From assembly GCA_900315595.1 (NCBI GenBank), contig OMZQ01000010.1, forward strand, positions 1 to 56,741: a DNA stretch of 56,741 bases, read 5' to 3'. Source of the stretch: an uncultured Eubacteriales bacterium. GTDB lineage: Bacteria; Bacillota; Clostridia; Oscillospirales; Oscillospiraceae. Below, in pieces: positions 43,089 to 51,826 of this stretch. The notes beneath the pieces were generated by a model. The model did not search any database and had not been told where the DNA came from. It was given only the letters and a program-made list of their open reading frames with translations. The position numbers and the translations under genes are program-made. Position 1 is the stretch's first letter, and each line of letters starts with the position of its first letter.

Positions 43089-43559
43089 ATGTCCCACTTT
43101 ATCCGTAAACGGAACCGGATTCCCGGCTTCGACTACAGCAGCGCAAACGTCTATCTGTTGACGCTTTGCACGGATCGATTTCAATGTATGTTCGGGGTTG
43201 TTTCTTCTTCGGGAGATACCCCGCATACGATTCTTTCTCCCTTGGGAGAGTTGGTGGATGAGGCCATTCAGGGTATTTCCTCTATTTACCCCAACGCGAC
43301 TGTGGACGCCTACTCCATTCTGCCAAACCATCTGCATTTGCTGCTGCGGCTGGATCCTACGTACGCGCCCAATCCACCCACCGTGGGGCGAATCATCCAA
43401 CAGATGAAGGGATTCGTCACGAAAGCCTGCGGTGAAAGCATCTGGGAGAAGAGCTACCATGACCGAGTGATCCGATCGGAGCAAGCATACGAGGATGCCT
43501 GGAATTATGTCACCTATAATCCGGCAAAATGGGAGACGGATGAATACTTTACATTATAA
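43089..43559 (+). CDS. REP-associated tyrosine transposase (RAYT, Y1 family)
   Basis: A 156-residue Y1_Tnp-type protein. The metal-binding HxH motif lies in SILPNHLHLLLRL (about 77-89) and the catalytic tyrosine region is in SYHDRVIRSEQAYEDAWNYVTYNPAKW near the end, the classic layout of RAYT/IS200-like enzymes. Its base composition is visibly lower in GC than the cit genes around it. GGAGG stands 6 bases before the ATG. It is bracketed by two REP units upstream and an inverted one downstream, so the whole block (about 42996-43597) looks like a REPtron that sits between citC and citXG. It appears intact. Confidence 0.85.
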   Translation: MSHFIRKRNRIPGFDYSSANVYLLTLCTDRFQCMFGVVSSSGDTPHTILSPLGELVDEAIQGISSIYPNATVDAYSILPNHLHLLLRLDPTYAPNPPTVGRIIQQMKGFVTKACGESIWEKSYHDRVIRSEQAYEDAWNYVTYNPAKWETDEYFTL

Positions 43560-43570
43560 AAAAATCGAAA

Positions 43571-43597
43571 CGTATGGCGGCCAATGGCCGCCGCTAC
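43571..43597 (-). repeat. Inverted REP unit downstream of the RAYT gene
   Basis: Palindrome ggcggccaatggccgcc (43576-43592) followed by CTAC (43594-43597), the reverse complement of the upstream GTAG-palindrome units. The citXG ribosome site (GGAAGG) starts within a few bases of it. Confidence 0.85.
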
Positions 43598-43610
43598 GGA
43601 AGGAACCCCG

Positions 43611-45005
43611 ATGACCGAACAAGAAATCACACTCACCGAAATACTCACTGCCCGGGAAGAACGGGTGGCCATTCAAAACGCTCTGCTGGCGGAATACAAG
43701 GCGCCGGTGATCTCCTTCACCATGAATATCGCCGGGCCGGTCAAGGTCACGGATCTGACCCACCGCGCCTTCCTCTGGGGGATGGATCAGCTCCGGCTGG
43801 GCCTCCTTCAGAACAAAATGAAGGTCCTGAAGGAGTTCTCCCGCAATCTGCCCACCGGGGACGAGGGTTACTTCTCCGTTGACGCCCCTGCGGAGCAGGT
43901 CAAGTCCCTCTGCGTCCGGATCGAGGAGGACGACCAATACCTGGGCCGCTTCTTCGACATGGACGTGATCGGCCTCAACGGCTGCAAGCTGGAGCGCGGC
44001 GTCGAGCGGGCCTGCATCGTATGCGGCAAGCCCGGGCGTGACTGCGCCTCCCGCCGCCTGCACACGGTTTCGGAGCTTCAAAGCGCAACGTCCTCGAATC
44101 TGCGCAGCGGCTTCCTCTTTCTGGACCGGGCGCAAATCTCCGCCCTGGCGACCCGCGCCCTTCTGGAGGAGGTCGCCGTCACGCCGAAGCCCGGTCTGGT
44201 GGACCGGGCCAACAGCGGCGCGCATCGGGACATGGACTTTTTCAGCTTCCAGGCCTCCGCCGCTGCCCTGTCCGCCTATTGGGGGCGGTGCTTCTACGAA
44301 AACGCCTGGCGGAATGCCCTGCGCAATGCCCCGGATCCCGGCGACGCGCAGACCCCTGCCGAAACCTTCGCCGCCCTCCGCCCGCTGGGCATGGCCGCCG
44401 AGCGGCGGATGCTGCTTGCCACCGGAGGCGTCAACACGCACAAGGGCGCGATCTTCACGCTTGGCGTCCTCTGCGGGGCGATCGGGCGGCTCTGGACGGC
44501 GGAAACAGGCTTCCCGGATGTGGATTCCATCCTGAACGAAGCCGCCGCCATGACCCGCGAGACGCTGGCGCAGGAGCTTCCCGCCGCCCGCTGGAACACG
44601 GCAGGGGAGGGGCTGTATCAGAAATACGGCGTCCGGGGTATCCGGGGCCAGGTGGCCGACGGCCTGCCTGCCGTGCGGAGCGTTTCCCTTCCTGCCTTCC
44701 GTGCGCTCCTGGCCCGGGGTCTGGACCGCAACCACGCTGCCAGCGTGACCCTCCTGCACCTGATCGCAGCGGTGGAGGACACCAACCTCCTGCACCGCGG
44801 CGGGCCGGAAGGCGCAGCCTGGGCGCGGGCGCAGGCCAAGTCCCTGCTTGCAGGCAGCGAGCCGCCCGCCCCGGAAGCCATCGCCGCCCTGGACGAAGCC
44901 TTCATCGAACGAAACCTTTCCCCCGGCGGCTGCGCCGATCTGCTGGCTGTGACCCTCTTCCTGGACAGCCTGGAGGCTGCGGGCAAGCCCTCCTTGCCCG
45001 GCTGA
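43611..45005 (+). CDS. citXG: Fused CitX-CitG: citrate lyase holo-ACP synthase and triphosphoribosyl-dephospho-CoA synthase
   Basis: A 464-residue two-part protein. Residues 1-175 are CitX (ITLTEILTAREERVAIQNALL; GCKLERGVERACIVCGKPGRDCASRRLH), which transfers the prosthetic group to CitD. Residues 180-464 are CitG (LEEVAVTPKPGLVDRANSGAHRDMDFFSF; ATGGVNTHKGAIFTLGVLCGAIG; AVEDTNLLHRGG), which makes triphosphoribosyl-dephospho-CoA from dephospho-CoA and ATP. The ATG at 43611 follows GGAAGG; an ATG at 43584 inside the REP palindrome is rejected. The REP/RAYT insert just upstream could change its expression. Confidence 0.93.
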   Translation: MTEQEITLTEILTAREERVAIQNALLAEYKAPVISFTMNIAGPVKVTDLTHRAFLWGMDQLRLGLLQNKMKVLKEFSRNLPTGDEGYFSVDAPAEQVKSLCVRIEEDDQYLGRFFDMDVIGLNGCKLERGVERACIVCGKPGRDCASRRLHTVSELQSATSSNLRSGFLFLDRAQISALATRALLEEVAVTPKPGLVDRANSGAHRDMDFFSFQASAAALSAYWGRCFYENAWRNALRNAPDPGDAQTPAETFAALRPLGMAAERRMLLATGGVNTHKGAIFTLGVLCGAIGRLWTAETGFPDVDSILNEAAAMTRETLAQELPAARWNTAGEGLYQKYGVRGIRGQVADGLPAVRSVSLPAFRALLARGLDRNHAASVTLLHLIAAVEDTNLLHRGGPEGAAWARAQAKSLLAGSEPPAPEAIAALDEAFIERNLSPGGCADLLAVTLFLDSLEAAGKPSLPG

Positions 45006-45022
45006 ACGCGCTGCCGCAGCGC

Positions 45023-45066
45023 AAGAACCCGACGCCCGCTTCGGCGCGTCGGGTTCTTGTCCTTTT
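45023..45066 (+). terminator. Terminator of the citrate operon
   Basis: Arms aagaacccgacgc (45023-45035) and gcgtcgggttctt (45046-45058), followed by gtccttttg. Confidence 0.85.
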
Positions 45067-45104
45067 GACCAAAAAATATTCATAAGAATTATGCAAATTG
45101 CCGC

Positions 45105-45133
45105 TTGCTTTTTCCGACAAGACTTGTTATACT
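45105..45133 (+). promoter_or_regulatory. Sigma-A promoter of icd
   Basis: TTGCTT (45105-45110), 17-base spacer, TATACT (45128-45133). An AT-rich tract lies upstream (45070-45100). The AGGAG site is 6 bases before the ATG at 45184. Confidence 0.7.
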
Positions 45134-45183
45134 TGCCTCTGGCAACACGCCTCAAGACGGCGAAAATAAAAGGAGAACTTGTG

Positions 45184-46395
45184 ATGGAAAAGATCAAAAT
45201 GCAAAACCCCATCGTTGAGATGGACGGCGACGAAATGACCCGAATCCTTTGGGCCATGATCAAGGACCAGCTTCTGAATCCGTTTGTCGAGCTCAACACC
45301 GAATACTACGATCTGGGTCTGGTCAACCGTGACGCGACCGACGACAAGGTTACCTGGGATGCCGGCTACGCCATCAAGAAGTATCATGTTGGCGTCAAGT
45401 GCGCCACCATCACCCCCAACGCCCAGCGCATGACCGAGTACAATCTGAAGAAGATGTACAAGAGCCCCAACGGCACCATCCGCGGCATTCTGGACGGCAC
45501 CGTTTTCCGCACCCCCATTGTGACCCCCGGCGTCAAGACCTACATCCCCGGCTGGACCGCTCCCATTACGGTTGCCCGTCACAGCTACGGCGATATCTAT
45601 AAGGACACCGAATTCCGCATTGACGAGCCCGGCAAGGCCGAGCTGGTCTTCACCGGCGTGGACGGCAGAGTCCAGCGCGAGACCATCTACGAGTTCGAGT
45701 GCCCCGGCGTTCTGCAGGGCGCCTACAACAAGGACACCTCCATTGAGAGCTTTGCCCGCTCCTGCTTCGAGTATGCTCTGTCCGAGAAGAAGGACCTCTG
45801 GTTCTCCACCAAGGACACCATCATGAAGAAGTACGACGGCGACTTCAAGGAGACCTTCCAGCATCTGTACGACACCGAGTACAAGGAGCGCTTCGAGGCT
45901 GCCGGCCTGGAGTACTTCTACACCCTGATCGACGACGCTGTTGCCCGCGTCATCCGCTCCCACGGCGGCATGATCTGGGCCCTCAAGAACTACGACGGCG
46001 ACGTCATGTCCGACATGATCTCCACCGCGTTCGGTTCTCTGGCCATGATGACCTCCGTCCTGGTCTCTGCGGACGGCAACTACGAGTTCGAAGCTGCCCA
46101 CGGCACCGTCACCCGCCACTACTACAAGCACCTGAAGGGCGAGAAGACCTCCACCAACCCCGTTGCCACCATCTTTGCCTGGTCCGGCGCCCTGAAGAAG
46201 CGCGGCGAGCTCGACGGCAACAAGGAGCTGGAGCAGTTCGGCCAGTACCTCGAGGAAGCCACCATGCAGACCATTACCGATGGCGTCGTCACCGGCGACC
46301 TGGCTGCCCTGATGGATCCCAAGCCCCAGGCTGTCACCAGCGAAGAGTTCATCGGCGGCATCCGCGAGCGTCTTGCCAAGAAGCTCGGCTGCTGA
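45184..46395 (+). CDS. icd: NADP-dependent isocitrate dehydrogenase
   Basis: A 403-residue enzyme of the eukaryote-like (type II) IDH subfamily: MQNPIVEMDGDEMTRILW at the start, SPNGTIRGILDGTVFR (substrate Ser and Asn), VARHSYGDIYKDTEFR, and EAAHGTVTRHYYKHLKGEKTSTNPVATIFAW near the end, which recognises NADP. It converts isocitrate to 2-oxoglutarate. It has its own promoter and terminator and lies next to the citrate operon, so imported citrate could also feed glutamate synthesis if aconitase is present elsewhere. Strongly biased codons suggest high expression. Confidence 0.95.
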   Translation: MEKIKMQNPIVEMDGDEMTRILWAMIKDQLLNPFVELNTEYYDLGLVNRDATDDKVTWDAGYAIKKYHVGVKCATITPNAQRMTEYNLKKMYKSPNGTIRGILDGTVFRTPIVTPGVKTYIPGWTAPITVARHSYGDIYKDTEFRIDEPGKAELVFTGVDGRVQRETIYEFECPGVLQGAYNKDTSIESFARSCFEYALSEKKDLWFSTKDTIMKKYDGDFKETFQHLYDTEYKERFEAAGLEYFYTLIDDAVARVIRSHGGMIWALKNYDGDVMSDMISTAFGSLAMMTSVLVSADGNYEFEAAHGTVTRHYYKHLKGEKTSTNPVATIFAWSGALKKRGELDGNKELEQFGQYLEEATMQTITDGVVTGDLAALMDPKPQAVTSEEFIGGIRERLAKKLGC

Positions 46396-46415
46396 TCGCG
46401 AACGGAAAATGAATC

Positions 46416-46450
46416 AAAACCCCTGCCGGGAAACCGGCAGGGGTTTTCAT
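46416..46450 (+). terminator. Terminator of icd
   Basis: Arms aaaacccctgccgg (46416-46429) and ccggcaggggtttt (46434-46447). It is bidirectional, also ending the converging anti-sigma gene. Confidence 0.85.
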
Positions 46451-46465
46451 ATACCCGAAAGCGGA

Positions 46466-48058
46466 TCAGGAAATCGCGTATTGCCCGACGGTATAGGTCC
46501 AGCTTCCGTTTTCCTTTCTCTGCCCCGTGCAATTGTTCCAAAAGATCGCGCCGAGGCCGCTTCTCCACTTCTCGGCGTTGAAAGCGGTGAGCTCCGGCTC
46601 AGCTGCGCCAACCGGGATTGCCCAGAGGTTCCACGCGGCGGTCTCGTCAGTCTCGATGGAGAGGAAGACGCCGTCGGCCCAAAGCAGGTTCTCCCGGTCG
46701 ATCAGTCCCCGGTCGCAGAGCTCCTCCCAGGTGCCGGTGACGCAGGGGAGCCCATGCTGCCGCGCAAACGTCCGAATGACGTAGTCGCGTTCCTCCCGCG
46801 TCAAATGGCTCAGCTTCGACAGGTCCATTCCGATCTGCTTCACGCCGCTGTTCAGCGCGGGATCGTCGGCCCAGAGATCCTCCAGCACCGTCAGATACAG
46901 CTTGCAGCGGTCCAGACGCAGTCCTTCAGGCGCTTCCAGAAGACGGATCTCAGAAACGCGGGGGATCTGCATCGGGTACGTTTCCAGAACTTCGCCGGAA
47001 TAGACGATAAGCACGTAGTCATCCTGCTTCAGCGCGGAAAGCTCGATCTGCTTGCCGTTGTTCGTGATCCCGGTCTCTTCGGAGACCGTGAGCCGGTACT
47101 CCTTCGAGGCGGTTTCATTCTGCTCGGAGCCCGACTGCTCGGAATCCACTTCCCGCACGAGGATCGAATTGCCGTTGATTTCTTCCACCACGGCCTGAAA
47201 GCTCTGACTGCCCTCCACGGTAAAGGAGTCGGCGCTGACGTTCACAGAGATGGTGCGGTCGCTGCGCGTAAGCTCCTTTGCGGAAAAGACGTTGTACTCG
47301 GTTTTTAAAAGGTTGTACCAGTCCTCGCCCGCGTCGAGGAAGCGGCCTCCGCCCTCGCCGATCTCAAGAACCCGGTTGTCCTCTGTGATCGCGGTGTCTA
47401 CGGCCCCGCCCGCAAGCACGAAGACCAGATCCTCGTCCGGGTGTTCGGCAAATACCCGGTTCCAGCTTGCCCAGACGTCGCCGCCGAGGGCGACGCTGCT
47501 GCCGGGCTTGCCGTCCGCGCGGAAGACCTCCAGCGCGCCGATGATCGTTCCGTCCCTTGTGATGGGGAGAAAGAGGCTGTCGCGGTTGAGTACGTTCTGC
47601 TTGCCAAGCGCGGCGCGGGAAAAGCCCTTCGTGCAGATCCGGACCTCCCCGGTGATCCCGTACTCGGCCCGCACCGCTGCGGCGACGGTTCCGGCCTTGA
47701 ACTTTACGTATACCGGCAGCCAATCCTCCGAGAAGCCGCTGCCCTCCACGCGGACCGTTTCGTGCGCTGTCATCTGATACAGCGCGCCGCAGCCATCTCC
47801 GCTCAGCTTGGCTTCGTCCGCCGGTTTGTGTCGGCTGAACGGCTTCCAGGCAACGATGGCCGAAACGGCCACGACCACGGCCAAAGCCGCTGCGAGCAGG
47901 CCCACGGCCCGCAGGCCGCTCCGGCGTTTCTTCGCGACCAGGACGCGCGCGGGCTCCTTCGCCCGGCCGGGCTCCGGCGTGTGCGCGTCAAAGGCTGCCT
48001 CCGCGACCAGATCGGCGTCGATCTCCTGAATGCCGCGGGATAATTCTTCCTTCGTCAT
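46466..48058 (-). CDS. Membrane anti-sigma-like protein with large extracellular domain
   Basis: A 530-residue protein with a short cytoplasmic end (MTKEELSRGIQEIDADLVAEAAFD), one membrane helix (about 48-70, AVGLLAAALAVVVAVSAIVAW) and about 460 external residues rich in strands. The N-terminal IDADLVAEA motif is like that of clostridial anti-sigma proteins encoded after ECF genes. The ATG overlaps the sigma stop (ATGA), so the two are co-translated. The external part has no recognised domain; it ends with a Trp-rich stretch. It probably holds the sigma factor at the membrane until a signal arrives. The role is inferred from position and topology. Confidence 0.7.
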   Translation of the reverse strand: MTKEELSRGIQEIDADLVAEAAFDAHTPEPGRAKEPARVLVAKKRRSGLRAVGLLAAALAVVVAVSAIVAWKPFSRHKPADEAKLSGDGCGALYQMTAHETVRVEGSGFSEDWLPVYVKFKAGTVAAAVRAEYGITGEVRICTKGFSRAALGKQNVLNRDSLFLPITRDGTIIGALEVFRADGKPGSSVALGGDVWASWNRVFAEHPDEDLVFVLAGGAVDTAITEDNRVLEIGEGGGRFLDAGEDWYNLLKTEYNVFSAKELTRSDRTISVNVSADSFTVEGSQSFQAVVEEINGNSILVREVDSEQSGSEQNETASKEYRLTVSEETGITNNGKQIELSALKQDDYVLIVYSGEVLETYPMQIPRVSEIRLLEAPEGLRLDRCKLYLTVLEDLWADDPALNSGVKQIGMDLSKLSHLTREERDYVIRTFARQHGLPCVTGTWEELCDRGLIDRENLLWADGVFLSIETDETAAWNLWAIPVGAAEPELTAFNAEKWRSGLGAIFWNNCTGQRKENGSWTYTVGQYAIS

Positions 48059-48612
48059 AGCGAATAACCCTCCTTTTTCAGATCGGCCCTGAGCTTCCGA
48101 CGCAGACGAAACAGGATGCCGGAGAGCTTCTGCCCCGACAGGCCGGACTGCCTTGCGAGCGCGGCAAGATCGTCGCAGTACCAGTAGCGTCGGATGAAAA
48201 GCACGCGGTCGCGCTGTGACTGCTTCCGCAGAAAGCGGCTGATGGCTGCGCCGAGCTCCTTTGCGTCGAGGGCCTCCCCGACGTCGGAGCGCCCGGAGAC
48301 CACGTCTCCAAGCTCGTCCAGCGAAAGACGCCTGCGGCTGTCCCGTTTCTGGGCGCCGTCGTATTCCAGCCGTTTCAGGGCCTGGTTTTTGGTGATTTTA
48401 CAGAGATAGGCGGACAGATGGGCCGGACGGTCGGGCGGGATCTGATTCCACGCAGCCAGCATCGCGTCGCTGACGCATTCCTCTGCGTCCTGCGGATTGC
48501 CGAGCATATTTTCCGCTACGTGCTGACAGAGCCTGCCGTAGGCCTCCCAGGCCTCCGAAACGGCCTGTTCCCTGCGCGCCAGGAACAAAGCCAGGATCTC
48601 GGTGTCGTTCAT
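48055..48612 (-). CDS. ECF RNA polymerase sigma factor
   Basis: A 185-residue sigma-70-family protein: region 2 with NPQDAEECVSDAMLAAW (about 39-55) and KITKNQALKR, region 4 with FIRRYWYCDDLAALARQSGLSGQKLSGILFRLRRKL. The ATG at 48612 is chosen because GGAAAGGAG lies 9 bases upstream; the frame is open further upstream, but that sequence is promoter-like. Unlike the sigma factor at 3.1-4.6 kb it is soluble and paired with a separate membrane protein. Possible stress or cell-envelope role. Confidence 0.85.
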   Translation of the reverse strand: MNDTEILALFLARREQAVSEAWEAYGRLCQHVAENMLGNPQDAEECVSDAMLAAWNQIPPDRPAHLSAYLCKITKNQALKRLEYDGAQKRDSRRRLSLDELGDVVSGRSDVGEALDAKELGAAISRFLRKQSQRDRVLFIRRYWYCDDLAALARQSGLSGQKLSGILFRLRRKLRADLKKEGYSL

Positions 48613-48641
48613 GGGACCACTCCTTTCCGCGCTCACTGATA

Positions 48642-48682
48642 CAGTACGAAAAAAGAGCGCAATATTTCCGTTTAGACTCAAT
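48642..48682 (-). promoter_or_regulatory. Candidate ECF-type promoter of the sigma/anti-sigma operon
   Basis: Minus strand GTCTAAACGG near 48678 and TTTTTTCGTACTG at 48654-48642, about 20 bases before the ribosome site. Resemblance to an ECF -10 (CGTA) is loose; autoregulation is expected for such pairs, but the motif is weak evidence. Confidence 0.3.
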
Positions 48683-48695
48683 TTTTAACGCATTC

Positions 48696-48723
48696 GCGCC
48701 CGGCACCAACCGGAGCCGGGCGC
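48696..48723 (-). terminator. Hairpin after the uvrA2 gene
   Basis: Arms gcgcccggc (48696-48704) and gccgggcgc (48715-48723). On the minus strand GAATGCGTTAAAAATT follows, without a clear T-run. It probably separates the uvrA2-like gene from the sigma operon. Confidence 0.5.
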
Positions 48724-48765
48724 GTTTCACGCTTCGTTTTAATCGGGCTGTTTTTCTTTCGCCGG

Positions 48766-51030
48766 TCAGTCCAGCAGCTTGCGCAGGAAGCGGCCGGTTT
48801 TGGAGGCCTTACAGTCCAGAAGCTGCTCCGGTGTGCCCGCGAACAGGACGTTTCCCCCGCCGGAGCCGCCGTCCGGTCCCAGGTCGATGATCCAGTCCGC
48901 CTGGGCGATCAGCTCCATGCTCTGCTCGATCATTACCACGGTGTTGCCATCCCGGACCAGCTTGCGCAGCAGGGCCAGCAGCTTTTCCACGTCCTTGATG
49001 TGCAGGCCGGTGCTGGGCTCGTCCAGGACGTAGACCTGACCCGCCCGGTGCAGCTCGCTGGCCAGCTTGACCCGCTGGACCTCGCCGCCGGACAGGGTGC
49101 TGGTGGGCTGGCCCAGGGTCAGGTATTCCAGACCCACGTCCAGCATGCACTGCAGGCGCTTGCGGATCTTCGCGTTGTCAAAGAATTCGTAGGCGTCGGC
49201 AATGGTCAGATCCATCACCTGTTCGATGTTCAGCCCGTGATACCGGTAGGAGAGGGCCTTTTCGTTGTAGCGGTGGCCGCCGCATTCCTCGCAGGTGATC
49301 GTTACCGGCTCAGCAAAGGCCATTTCGTAGCTGATCTGCCCCGTGCCCTTGCAGATGGGGCAGCCGCCCTCGGAGTTGAAGCTGAACCAGCCCGCTCCAA
49401 CGCCGTTTTCTTTGGCAAAAACCTTTCGGATCTCGTCCATCACGCCGGTGTAGGTGGCAGGGGTGGAGCGGATCGAGGTCCCGATCGGCTTCTGGTCGAT
49501 CACGATGGCGTCCGGGTAGACCTCCGGGAAGGCGTAGCGCATCAGAGAGCTCTTGCCGCTGCCGGCCACGCCGGTCACAGCGGTCAGAACGCCCTTGGGG
49601 ATCGTCGCGTTGACGTGCTTGAGATTGTGGCAGCAGGCGTCGCGGATCGGATAGCCATCGGTCCAGGGCAGGGGAGAGCGGTTCAGGGTGATCTTTTGAT
49701 TGATTGCCCGGGCCGTGACAGTGTCCGCGGCCTTCAAGGCCTCCAGACTGCCGGAGAAGACCACCTCGCCGCCGCCGCTGCCTGCGCCGGGCCCCATCTC
49801 AATGATGTGGTCGGCCAGGGCCATCATCTGCCGGGAATGCTCCACGACCAGGACGTTGTTGTGCTTCTCCCGCAGCTCGCAGAGCATCCGCCCGATGCGC
49901 TCGGCGTCGGCGGGGTGAAGCCCTGCGGTCGGCTCGTCGAAGATGTAGGTGATGTTGTTCAGATAGCCGCCCAGGTTCCGCACGATCTTGATGCGCTGGG
50001 CCTCGCCGCCGGAGAGGGTCTCCGTCTTGCGGGAGAGGGAGAGATAGCCGATGCCGACGTCTACCATTCGCTCCAGGTAAGCCGCGATCTGCCTGGCCAG
50101 AGACGCGCCGCGCGGGTCGTTGATGCTTTTCAGGAAGGGGAGCAGGTCGGCGGCTGTCATATCCATGCAGTCCACGATGTTTTTGCCGTTGATCCTGGAC
50201 GCCAGGGCCTTCGGATTCAGCCCCGAGCCGCCGCAGGTCTTGCAGAAGCCGTGCCGCACGTGGGCCATGATCTCGTCCTGCAGGCCCTTTTTCAGCTTCG
50301 TGATGTCCCGCTTCATATAGACCCGCTCAAAGCGCGGGTAGACGCCCTCGTAGGGCAGATAGTCCATGCGCCCGATGTTGTTGCATTTGAACTCCACCTT
50401 GAGCGGCTCGTCCGGCCCATATTTCAGGACCTTCCACTCCTCCGGGCTGAAATCCCGGAGCTTTTTGTAGGGGTCCAGCAGGGGATTGTTCTGATAATAG
50501 ACCGTCTGCCAGCCGGAGGAAAAGGGTCCGAAGCGGATCGCGCCCTCCACCAGGGACTTGTCCTCGTCAAAGAAGCTCTCCTTGATCAGCTCCAGCTGCT
50601 CGCCCAAGCCCGTGCAGTCCGGGCACATTCCGGCGGGGTGGTTGAAGGAATAGGCCATCGACCCGCCCGCGCTGGGCTGACCCACGCGGGAAAAGAGCAG
50701 ACGCAGCAGCGGGGCGACGTCCACCGCCGTGCCGACGGTGGAGCGGGAGGTCGAGCCGATGGCATGCTGATCCACCACGATGGCCGGGGTCAGGTTGCGG
50801 ATCTCGTCCACCTTCGGGCGGTCGTGGTGGGGCATCTTGTTCCGCAGGAACAGCGGATAGCTCTGCTGCCATTCCCGCTCGGATTCCACCGCCACGGTGT
50901 CAAAGGCCAGCGAGCTCTTGCCCGAGCCGGAGACCCCCGCGAATACGACCAGCTTCCCCTTGGGAATCGTCAGGTCGATGTGCTTCAAATTGTTTTCGGA
51001 CGCGCCGAAGATCTCAATATCGTCCGTCAT
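48766..51030 (-). CDS. UvrA2-type excinuclease-like ABC ATPase
   Basis: A 754-residue UvrA paralogue, about 190 residues shorter than the uvrA product. Two ABC modules are intact: [14 protein letters not shown] and GVAGSGKSSLMRYA (Walker A), [17 protein letters not shown] and TSTLSGGEVQRVKLA, and FDEPT/LDEPS. Zinc-binding pairs remain (CKTCGGSG, CPICKGTG...CEECGGHRYN). The first module lacks most of the UvrB-interacting insert, as in UvrA2 proteins linked to drug or antibiotic tolerance. Whether it acts in repair or resistance cannot be told here. The GNAT gene ends 4 bases into its start (ATGA overlap), so the two form an operon. Confidence 0.85.
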   Translation of the reverse strand: MTDDIEIFGASENNLKHIDLTIPKGKLVVFAGVSGSGKSSLAFDTVAVESEREWQQSYPLFLRNKMPHHDRPKVDEIRNLTPAIVVDQHAIGSTSRSTVGTAVDVAPLLRLLFSRVGQPSAGGSMAYSFNHPAGMCPDCTGLGEQLELIKESFFDEDKSLVEGAIRFGPFSSGWQTVYYQNNPLLDPYKKLRDFSPEEWKVLKYGPDEPLKVEFKCNNIGRMDYLPYEGVYPRFERVYMKRDITKLKKGLQDEIMAHVRHGFCKTCGGSGLNPKALASRINGKNIVDCMDMTAADLLPFLKSINDPRGASLARQIAAYLERMVDVGIGYLSLSRKTETLSGGEAQRIKIVRNLGGYLNNITYIFDEPTAGLHPADAERIGRMLCELREKHNNVLVVEHSRQMMALADHIIEMGPGAGSGGGEVVFSGSLEALKAADTVTARAINQKITLNRSPLPWTDGYPIRDACCHNLKHVNATIPKGVLTAVTGVAGSGKSSLMRYAFPEVYPDAIVIDQKPIGTSIRSTPATYTGVMDEIRKVFAKENGVGAGWFSFNSEGGCPICKGTGQISYEMAFAEPVTITCEECGGHRYNEKALSYRYHGLNIEQVMDLTIADAYEFFDNAKIRKRLQCMLDVGLEYLTLGQPTSTLSGGEVQRVKLASELHRAGQVYVLDEPSTGLHIKDVEKLLALLRKLVRDGNTVVMIEQSMELIAQADWIIDLGPDGGSGGGNVLFAGTPEQLLDCKASKTGRFLRKLLD

Positions 51031-51662
51031 GGCTTGTGATTCTCCTGTCGTTCCGTCTGCCGGGAATCGTCCCCGCGCCAGAGGATCATTTCTTTCGTGT
51101 GATAGGAACAGCCGTTGAGCGTATACTGATCGTCGAACCAGGGCTGCATCCCGAGCTTCTTCTGGAGCGCCCCGGAGGCGACGTTGAAGTCAAAATACCC
51201 GGAATTGATAAACTCCAGCTCACAGTCCAGAAAGAGGACCCGGTAGAGGGCCGTGAGAAGCTCGGTCATATAGCCCCTCCGCCAAAAGTTCTCATTGAGG
51301 ACGTAGGACAGCGACACGCCCCGCCGCCCGTTCGTGTCCGGCCTGGTGCGCACGAAGGGATAAAAACCAATGGAGAGATTGCCGATGACCTTCCCGATGG
51401 TCCGCTCCTCGATGGCAAAATAGAGCGGGGGATGAGACGGGTCCGTAAAGAAGTCCAGGACCTCCTTTGCGTCCGCCAAGGATTCCACCGGCGTGTTCCC
51501 GCTCAATCGGCGCTGCTCCTTCTGGGACAGATATTCATAGACGTCCTCCAGATCGGAGGTGCGAAAGGGCCGCATCAGGAGCCGCGCCGTCGCCACCGGC
51601 TGCGCCGTGAGACGCGCGGAAACCTCCGATAATACGCTTTGCTCAAATTCCGACAGCTTCAT
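51027..51662 (-). CDS. GNAT family N-acetyltransferase (RimJ/RimL-like)
   Basis: A 211-residue acetyltransferase: VATARLLMRPFRTSDLEDVYEYLSQ at the start, ERTIGKVIGNLSIGFY in the middle, SYVLNENFWRRGYMTELLTALYRVLF for acetyl-CoA binding, and GALQKKLGMQPW near the end, the RimJ/RimL-type layout. The substrate is unknown; relatives modify ribosomal proteins, amino acids or antibiotics. The ATG at 51662 fits the family length, although its ribosome site is weak; the frame is open for 70 more codons upstream. It is translationally coupled to the uvrA2 gene (ATGA). Confidence 0.75.
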   Translation of the reverse strand: MKLSEFEQSVLSEVSARLTAQPVATARLLMRPFRTSDLEDVYEYLSQKEQRRLSGNTPVESLADAKEVLDFFTDPSHPPLYFAIEERTIGKVIGNLSIGFYPFVRTRPDTNGRRGVSLSYVLNENFWRRGYMTELLTALYRVLFLDCELEFINSGYFDFNVASGALQKKLGMQPWFDDQYTLNGCSYHTKEMILWRGDDSRQTERQENHKP

Positions 51663-51826
51663 AGAAATTGACGATTCCGCCCGCTGAGCGTCTTGCAAAA
51701 CAGAAATGAAGGACGCGCAGACGAACGGAGACCTTTCTTTCGTAGAATGGGCTTGCGGGAAACGCATCCCGAAACGCCCGGCAGGATGTTCAGTATAGCA
51801 AAAAAGCGCATCGGTGTCAATAACGC

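Noticed and set aside
43584..43610. ATG start of citXG inside the REP palindrome
   Set aside because: No ribosome site precedes it, while GGAAGG precedes the ATG at 43611; the palindrome is repeat DNA, not coding sequence.
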